Assembly: GCA_029266295.1 (NCBI GenBank)
Contig: JAQSXD010000155.1
Span: 1 to 11,587 of the forward strand
Length of the DNA: 11,587 nt
Direction: 5' to 3'
Origin: Bacillota bacterium
GTDB lineage: Bacteria; Bacillota; Clostridia; Peptostreptococcales; Anaerovoracaceae
Below, one piece after another: positions 6,015 through 11,587 of the stretch. Position 1 is the first letter of the stretch; every line of letters starts with the position of its first letter. The notes below the pieces were generated by a model, which was not told the DNA's origin, ran no database searches, and saw only the letters and a program-made list of their open reading frames with translations. A program made the position numbers and the translations under genes.

Positions 6015-7751
6015 ATGCTGAAAATACTAACAAACCTAAAACCCTTCTCATGGACGGTGGTTGCCATCCTGATCTTTACGTTCGGTCAGGCGATGGCGGA
6101 GCTGGCGCTTCCGACGTTGATGTCAGATGTGGTTAATAACGGAATGATGCAGGGGGATACGGGATATATTCTGACCTATGGGGGGTATATGCTGCTTCTG
6201 GCACTGGTCAGCTCTGCCTGTTCCGTCATCGGAGCTTTTTTCTCAGCCAGAGTTGCTCTGGGTGTGGGAAGAAACCTAAGGAACCTGGTGTTTACAAGGA
6301 TTGAGAACTATTCCCTCCATGAATTTGATAAACTTGGTACCTCATCACTGATTACGAGAACCACCAACGATATCGTACAGGTGCAGACGGTGCTTGTGAT
6401 GATGCTGCGCTTTATGATTTACGCGCCCATCATGTGCATCGGCGGAATCACTATGGCGGTATCCAGGGATAAAGGACTAACGCTGATTTTGCTTGTGGCC
6501 ATACCGGTGATGATGGGAATCATTGGCGGGCTTGCATCAAAGGTGATGCCGGCTTTTAAAGTCATGCAGAAAAAATTGGATCGGCTGAATATGGTTCTTC
6601 GCGAAAATCTTACGGGAATCCGTGTCATCCGTGCCTTTAATAAATTGGATCACGAGAAAAAACGCTTCGAACAGGCCAATGGTGACCTCACGGACACGGC
6701 CATTAAAGTCAACCAGACCATGGCTGCAATGCAGCCGGTTATGATTCTGATCATGAACTTGACTTCCATTGGAATTACATGGTTTGGCGGCGTTAGAATC
6801 GCACAGAACAACATGCAGATCGGTGATATGATGGCATTTATTCAATATGCAATGCAGATCATGTTTTCCTTTATTATGGTTGCTGTCATGTTTGTTATGG
6901 TTCCCAGAGCTCAGGCGTCTGCGGAAAGAATCAATGAGGTTCTTGAAATGGTGCCTGAAATCAATGATCCTGCAGAAGCAAAGCAGTTAACAGGCGGGAG
7001 AGGACATATCGCATTTGAACATGTTACCTTCCGGTATCCGGGAGCGGAGCAGCCGGCTCTTGAAAACATCAGCTTTGAAACGGGTCCTGGGGAGATCACG
7101 GCAATCATCGGAGGAACAGGTTCGGGGAAATCAACGCTGATCAACCTGATTCCACGGTTCTATGATGCGGAGAATGGAACGATTCTGATCAACGGTGTTC
7201 CGGTGACGGAGCTCACGCAGGCTGAACTGCGCAGCAAAATTGGATTTGTGCCGCAGTCTGCAGTCCTGTTTTCGGGAAGCATTTCGGAGAATATCCGGTA
7301 TGGGAAAACCGATGCCACACAGGAGGAAGTACTGCACGCTGCAAAAACCGCTCAGGCTGCCGAATTTGTAAAAGACATGCCTGCAGGATATGAAACTCCT
7401 GTTGCGCAGGGAGGGACCAATCTCTCGGGAGGCCAGAAGCAGAGATTGTCCATTGCAAGAGCCCTTGTAAGAAAGCCTGAGATCTATATCTTTGATGACA
7501 GTTTTTCTGCTTTGGACTTTAAAACCGATGCCTTGCTCAGAGCCGCACTGAAGAAAGAAACAAAAGAGTCTGCAGTAATTATCGTAGCGCAGCGGGTGAG
7601 CACCGTAATGGATGCAGATCGAATCTTGGTTCTGGATGAAGGGGAACTGGTAGGAGTAGGTTCCCATCGGGAACTGATGAAAAGCTGTAAGGTTTACCGC
7701 GAAATTGTGGCTTCTCAGCTTTCTGAAAAGGAGATGAGCAGCTATGAGTAA
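6015..7751 (+). CDS. ABC exporter half-transporter with degenerate ATP site (TM287/BmrC-like)
   Basis: This 578-residue protein has an N-terminal transmembrane domain (six helices, about 13-300) fused to a nucleotide-binding domain (331-578). Motifs are Walker A GGTGSGKST (366-374), Q-loop Q414 in FVPQSAVLFSGSISENI, signature LSGGQ (470-474), Walker B YIFDD (491-495) and D-loop SALD (498-501). The catalytic glutamate after Walker B is Asp (D495), and the H-loop histidine is Gln (Q526 in VAQRVST). These two changes together mark the degenerate half of heterodimeric exporters such as TM287/288, BmrCD and LmrCD. It should pair with the product of the next gene, with which it overlaps by 8 bp. 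Substrates of the family are drugs and other hydrophobic compounds; the substrate here is unknown. Its start has only a weak ribosome site, so translation is probably coupled to the adaptor gene ending 5 bp upstream. Confidence 0.92.
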   Translation: MLKILTNLKPFSWTVVAILIFTFGQAMAELALPTLMSDVVNNGMMQGDTGYILTYGGYMLLLALVSSACSVIGAFFSARVALGVGRNLRNLVFTRIENYSLHEFDKLGTSSLITRTTNDIVQVQTVLVMMLRFMIYAPIMCIGGITMAVSRDKGLTLILLVAIPVMMGIIGGLASKVMPAFKVMQKKLDRLNMVLRENLTGIRVIRAFNKLDHEKKRFEQANGDLTDTAIKVNQTMAAMQPVMILIMNLTSIGITWFGGVRIAQNNMQIGDMMAFIQYAMQIMFSFIMVAVMFVMVPRAQASAERINEVLEMVPEINDPAEAKQLTGGRGHIAFEHVTFRYPGAEQPALENISFETGPGEITAIIGGTGSGKSTLINLIPRFYDAENGTILINGVPVTELTQAELRSKIGFVPQSAVLFSGSISENIRYGKTDATQEEVLHAAKTAQAAEFVKDMPAGYETPVAQGGTNLSGGQKQRLSIARALVRKPEIYIFDDSFSALDFKTDALLRAALKKETKESAVIIVAQRVSTVMDADRILVLDEGELVGVGSHRELMKSCKVYREIVASQLSEKEMSSYE

Positions 7752-9733
7752 CGATACTATGCAAGGCGGAATGGGTCAGGGGCAGAAGGAAGGAACGCAA
7801 AGACCTGCTGGCGGTGGTCCTGTGGGAGGACCCATGGGGGGACGTGGAGGCGGACCCGGAGGAGCACTTGGAAGGCCCGTTGAAAAAGCAAAAGATTTTA
7901 AAGGTTCACTGAAGAGGCTTTCTTTCTATTTGGCTCCACAGAAAATGCGATTTTTCATCGTTGGAATCCTGGCCGTCGTCAGTACAGTGTTTTCTATCTT
8001 TGGTCCGAAGGTTTTAGGGAAGGCAACCACTAAGATCGCAGACGGTGTCATAGCAAAGTATGTATACCTTGCAAAGATTCAGGCTGCCATCAACCAGAAC
8101 GCTCCCGCATCAGTCGTAGATCATCTGAGACAAGAGCCTATTTTACTCTTTGACTTCGGATACATCGGGAAAATTATCATCTTAATGATCGTTCTATATT
8201 TCATCAGTTTCTTATGCAGTTATGCCATGTCTTATGTGATGGCAGGGGTCTCACAACGAACGGTTTAAGGAAAAGCTGGACCGCCTTCCGCTGAAGTACT
8301 TTGACGGAAGAACTCACGGGGAAATCCTCAGCAGGGTCACAAATGATATGGACACCATCGCCACAACACTGCAGCAGAGTCTGACCCAGCTGATTACGTC
8401 AGTGGTTACTGTCATTGGGATTCTGCTGATGATGCTGTCCATCAGTCCGGTTATGACGTTGATCGCCCTTGTCACACTGCCTGCCTGTGGCGCGATGACG
8501 GTGATGATCGCAAAAAAGTCCCAGACGTACTTCTCCAAACAGCAAAAATCTCTGGGGGAATTGAACGGACATGTGGAAGAGATGCTGACAGGGCATAAAA
8601 TCGTTAAAGCATTCGGTCATGAAAAGGAATCAGTGGAAACCTTCCGCAAAGTCAATGATGAGCTTTATCGGGCTGGCTGGAAGGCACAGTTTATGTCAGG
8701 AATTATCATGCCTGCACTGAACTTTATCAATAATTTGGGATATGTATTTGTCTGTATCATCGGTGGCCTTCTGGTTGCAAAGAAAGCCATTGATATCGGA
8801 GATATTCAGGCGTTTATTCAATATATGAGGCAGTTTACCCAGCCCATCGTTCAGACAGCGAATATTGCCAATGTCCTTCAAAGTACTGTGGCAAGTGCTG
8901 AGCGTGTTTTTGAAGTCCTTGATGAAGAGGAACAGATTCCTGATGCAGATGACGCTGTTATCTTTGATAAGGATCATGTGAAAGGTGAGGTTCGGTTTGA
9001 GAAGGTCAGCTTCCGATATAAGGAAGAAGTTCCGCTGATCGAAGATTTGAACATTCACGTCAAACCGGGACAGATGGTTGCTATCGTCGGGCCTACAGGT
9101 GCCGGAAAAACAACGCTGATCAATCTGCTGCTGCGCTTTTATGAACTGAACAAAGGTAGGATCACAGTTGATGGTGCGGATATTACAAAAATGACCAGGG
9201 GCGATCTGAGAGGGCTGTTTGGTATGGTATTGCAGGACACTTGGTTATACAAAGGTACCATACTGGAAAATATCGGTTACAGTTTAGAAAATCCCGAGAA
9301 GGAGAAAATCATAGAAGCAGCAAAAGCTGCCCATGCAGATCATTTTGTTCGCTCATTGCCCTTGGGATATGATACAATATTGAATGAAGAGGCTTCCAAC
9401 ATTTCGCAGGGTCAAAAGCAGCTGCTGACCATCGCCAGAGCAATCCTGGCTGATCCGCCGATTTTGATTCTGGATGAGGCAACCTCAAGCGTTGATACCC
9501 GTACCGAAGCTTTGATTCAGAAAGCCATGTCAACCCTGATGATGGGGCGCACCAGCTTTGTAATCGCTCATCGTCTTTCTACGATTAAAAATGCCGACAT
9601 GATCCTTGTCATGAAAAACGGCAGTGTAATAGAGCAGGGTACTCATGATGAATTGATCAGCAGGAAGGGATTCTATGAGGAACTGTACAACAGCCAGTTC
9701 ACAAATCCCAATGTTCAGGAGGAAGAAGCATGA
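7744..9733 (+). pseudogene. ABC exporter half-transporter with consensus ATP site (TM288/BmrD-like), frameshifted
   Basis: Two open stretches belong to one gene. 7744-8268 encodes a Gly/Met-rich leader (about 1-45), TM1 (69-92), a loop and TM2 (141-167), then hits TAA at 8266-8268. The frame starting at AAG 8267 continues the same protein (KEKLDRLPLKYFDGRTHGE) to 9733. Relatives have about seven residues between the TV at codons 173-174 and KEKL, so about 20 bases seem to be missing; any loss of 2 mod 3 fits. With 20 restored, the gene would encode 669 residues. The rest is intact: Walker A GPTGAGKTT (9089-9115), signature ISQGQ (9401-9415), Walker B ILDE with the catalytic Glu (codon 9476-9478) and H-loop His (9569-9571). 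It is the consensus partner of the preceding degenerate half, and its altered signature is typical of that subunit. Real inactivation or a sequencing or assembly error are both possible. ATG 8348 would give only part of a membrane domain. Confidence 0.88.
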
Positions 9734-10206
9734 CGAAGGAATTAGTAAACGCGGTAGGAGAATCGTTAATTCGATTACGGTTTCTGGTGGGCAGACAATT
9801 TATTAAACCCATCAAAGAACTGGAGCGGGACAGAAGTGAACTTTCACCTGGGCATATCCACCTGATGCGGTGGATGTATTCCAAAGGAAATGTACCTGTT
9901 TCCATGACGGATCTGGCTGCAGCAGCATGTATCTCCAAGCCGAACCTGACCACAATGGTGGACCGGCTCAACGGAGACGGTCTGGTGGAGCGTTCTGCCG
10001 ATCAAAATGACAGACGGATCGTCAATGTGGCCCTAACGGAGGAGGGTGTTGCATTTCTTCATCGGCATAAGGCTGAAGTGATGGAGTTTGTTGAGAAAAG
10101 ACTGTCTCTCCTTGAGGATGATGAATTAATAAAGTTAAAAGAAGCTCTGGATGATATCATGGATGTAGTGACCATCATGGGGGAGAGACAGAGACAAGAG
10201 AAATAA
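9730..10206 (+). CDS. MarR-family transcriptional regulator
   Basis: This 158-residue regulator has the normal MarR length and fold. It has N- and C-terminal dimerisation helices, a winged helix-turn-helix (about 57-83, VSMTDLAAAACISKPNLTTMVDRL) and a wing with the family signature DQNDRR followed by VALTEEG (91-106). MarR proteins are dimers that bind palindromes and release DNA on binding small aromatic or drug-like ligands or on oxidation; C67 lies in the HTH. The gene overlaps the ABC gene in ATGA (9730-9733) and has AGGAGG at 9717-9722. It is the last gene of the exporter operon, and the perfect palindrome over the operon promoter at 4078-4093 is its likely target. No clear terminator follows; only 24 bp separate it from the convergent superoxide dismutase gene. 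Confidence 0.92.
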   Translation: MTKELVNAVGESLIRLRFLVGRQFIKPIKELERDRSELSPGHIHLMRWMYSKGNVPVSMTDLAAAACISKPNLTTMVDRLNGDGLVERSADQNDRRIVNVALTEEGVAFLHRHKAEVMEFVEKRLSLLEDDELIKLKEALDDIMDVVTIMGERQRQEK

Positions 10207-10230
10207 TGACCTGAGGACCTTCGATACGCC

Positions 10231-10905
10231 TTAAGGCCGCCAGCAGGAAATCCAATCTTCCATAATGGTAAGAGGTACTTTTCCGTTCATTGCGTGTATT
10301 AAACGCCGTTCCACTTCGTACCAGTTGACCAGATCCCACCAGGAGTCGATGAATTTTTCCCGCAGGTTTTGATAGTCCAGATAGTATGCGTGTTCCCACA
10401 CATCGCAGACCAGAATGGGGATTCCACTCCACTGTGTTAGATCCTGATGTTTGCTGGCCTGAAGGATTTCAAGTCTATTCCAGGTAGGCTGCCAGGTTAA
10501 TACACCCCAGCCAGAACCTTCAACTTTCAATGATGCATTTTTCAGCTGCTCTTTGAATGATTCAAAATTGCCGAAATAGCAGTTGATCTGGTGCATTGTA
10601 TGAGGGCACGGGTCTCCTCCCTTTCCCAGAGGAGCCATGATCGTCCAGTAAATGCTGTGGAAGATATGGCCTGAACCCTGAAAAGCAAGTTCATTTTCCC
10701 AGTACTTTATGTACTGATAGTCATTGTTATTTCGTGCTTCTGCCAAGTTGATTTCGGCTTCATTGAGACCATCAACGTAGGCTTTGTGTAATCTGTTATG
10801 ATGAATCCGAAGGGATTCTCTTCCAATCACCGGCTCCAGTGCGTCATAGCCGTAAGGAAGCGGCGGAAGCTGATGCTGCCCGATGGGCGTCATAATACAG
10901 TCCAT
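10231..10905 (-). CDS. sodA: Superoxide dismutase, Mn-type (Fe/Mn family)
   Basis: This 224-residue cytoplasmic enzyme converts superoxide to oxygen and hydrogen peroxide. Metal ligands are H35 (RIHHNRLH), H83 (GSGHIFHSIYW), D168 and H172 (CDVWEHAYYLDYQN). Gly at 77 with Gln at 154 (SKHQDL) is the pattern of manganese rather than iron enzymes, though cambialistic use cannot be excluded. The residue equivalent to E. coli H30 is Leu (L39), a second-sphere change; the nearby Tyr (Y43) is kept. The protein is about 20 residues longer than usual, with an 8-residue N-terminal and a C-terminal extension ending ISCWRP. GGAGG (minus strand, 10917-10913) 7 nt before ATG 10905 supports the start. It is convergent with the MarR gene and divergent from a broken TetR gene whose ATG is 17 bp away. 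No clear promoter was found, and the upstream region looks rearranged. Confidence 0.92.
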   Translation of the reverse strand: MDCIMTPIGQHQLPPLPYGYDALEPVIGRESLRIHHNRLHKAYVDGLNEAEINLAEARNNNDYQYIKYWENELAFQGSGHIFHSIYWTIMAPLGKGGDPCPHTMHQINCYFGNFESFKEQLKNASLKVEGSGWGVLTWQPTWNRLEILQASKHQDLTQWSGIPILVCDVWEHAYYLDYQNLREKFIDSWWDLVNWYEVERRLIHAMNGKVPLTIMEDWISCWRP

Positions 10906-10922
10906 TCAATAACCTCCAAGTT

Positions 10923-11585
10923 ATGGTCGCATCGCCTGACGAAAATTCTTGTTGTCCGGGACGGACGACCGCCTGCCCCAAACGCGCGCCTTATGCTGCC
11001 AATCGATGCTATGTTTGTATAGTATTCAGAGATCATGAACCTTGTGTTACAAAGCGAACGCTATATCAATATTTTGAAAACAAAGAGGAATTGTATTTTG
11101 CAGTGGTGCTGAGGGGGTATCAATTTCTCGATTCTATACAGACAGCGGCCGGAAAAAAAGAGAAAAATGGATATGATAAACTGGAGAGCATGTATAACAG
11201 CTATTATAAATTCTATCGGGAAAATCCTGAACGCTTTCGGTTGATGAACGGTTGGAGTCATATTAAAAATAAATCAGAGGGTGAGGGGCCATGGAAAACT
11301 GCCTTGATTCTCTATCGTAACAACATGTTCCAAAAGATTACAGATGTGATTGAAGAAGGGAAAGAAGACGGGAGTATACAACCGGAGACGGATGCACAAA
11401 CGACCTCTTCCAGTATCGTCTTTCTGATGAACGGTTTTTTTGACCAGCTTTCTGCAGCGGGTGACACTCTGCCGGTTGATTATGTTCATGATCAGGAGGC
11501 ATTTAGCCGTTTTAGCATAGACCTGGTTATTAAACCATTAAAAAAGAGCAGATCGATACTGGCCACCAGAAAAGGAACGGTCTAA
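10923..11585 (+). pseudogene. TetR/AcrR-family regulator with missing DNA-binding N-terminus
   Basis: From residue 42 on, this frame reads like a TetR-type regulator: VTKRTLYQYFENKEELYFAV is the recognition helix and the start of helix 4. It is followed by an alpha-helical ligand domain of about 165 residues ending in IDLVIKPLKKS. TetR proteins need a further 30-40 residues before this (helices 1-2 with the Ala-Gly turn). Here that stretch is Cys- and Pro-rich, starting MVASPDENSCCPGR, and shows none of the expected pattern. No in-frame ATG lies between 10923 and the TetR part, and there is no ribosome site before 10923. The DNA changes from about 70% GC (10951-11000) to about 30% GC (11041-11100) at the junction. 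I read it as a gene whose 5' end and promoter were lost or replaced; an assembly chimera is the alternative. Stop at 11583-11585. Confidence 0.6.
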
Positions 11586-11587
11586 TA

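Noticed and set aside
7131..7667. Open frame of 178 codons on the - strand
   Set aside because: It lies wholly inside the well-supported ATP-binding domain of the first ABC gene, has no recognisable domain and no ribosome site; it is a shadow frame.
8258..8272. Programmed +1 frameshift at GTT-TAA-G, similar in form to the RF2 site
   Set aside because: There is no Shine-Dalgarno at the right distance, slippage of GTT to TTT pairs poorly, and the product would still lack about seven residues of a conserved helix.
8348..9733. The second part of the broken ABC gene read as an independent gene from ATG 8348
   Set aside because: Conserved family sequence continues upstream of this ATG in the same frame to 8267, and the product would lack TM1, TM2 and the first coupling region.
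10207..10230. Terminator between the MarR and sodA genes
   Set aside because: The CCTT/AAGG pairing around 10218-10237 is weak and has no T-run on either strand.
10798..11022. Open frame of 74 codons on the + strand over the sodA start and the GC-rich patch
   Set aside because: It is antisense to conserved sodA codons, and its C-terminal part (KILVVRDGRPPAPNARL) matches no family I recognise.
1..11587. CRISPR arrays, tRNA or rRNA genes, insertion sequences
   Set aside because: I saw no short regularly spaced repeats, tRNA-like cloverleaf, rRNA sequence, transposase or terminal inverted repeats.

Overview
The window looks like chromosomal DNA of a low-to-mid GC Gram-positive anaerobe, most likely a member of the Clostridia (Bacillota). 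This is inferred from strong Shine-Dalgarno sites, TTG starts, sigma-A-type promoters, an S-layer-homology protein and the best-recognised protein families. No mobile element, CRISPR array, tRNA or rRNA was recognised.

Left part (1-2102, + strand): the 3' end of a class II asparagine synthetase gene and its terminator; then, behind an extended -10 promoter, a CheY-like receiver fused to a diguanylate-cyclase (GGDEF-type) domain; then a small gene that clearly belongs to the staygreen (SGR) family, known in plants as chlorophyll Mg-dechelatase. A strong hairpin at 2061-2102 probably terminates transcription from both sides.

Middle left (2124-3851, - strand): a secreted surface protein with a signal peptide, three acidic repeats of about 115 residues, each with one cysteine at the same place, and three C-terminal SLH domains. 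A 316-bp divergent control region (3852-4167) separates it from the main operon.

Main operon (4168-10206, + strand): a small membrane-anchored HlyD-like adaptor, a lipoprotein adaptor, an ABC half-transporter with a degenerate ATP site, a partner half-transporter with a consensus ATP site, and a MarR regulator. Genes are tightly packed or overlapping. The two ABC genes form a TM287/288 (BmrCD/LmrCD)-type heterodimer, presumably a drug or toxic-compound exporter. The promoter has a perfect 7-2-7 palindrome across its -10 box, a good candidate operator for the MarR protein at the end of the operon. The second ABC gene is broken by a frameshift near 8263-8270 that looks like a loss of about 20 bases, so as given the exporter would not be made intact.

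Right part (10231-11585): a Mn-type superoxide dismutase gene on the - strand, and divergent from it a TetR-type regulator whose DNA-binding N-terminus is missing and replaced by about 100 bases of GC-rich, unrelated-looking sequence. Only 17 bases separate the two start codons, which suggests a rearrangement there.
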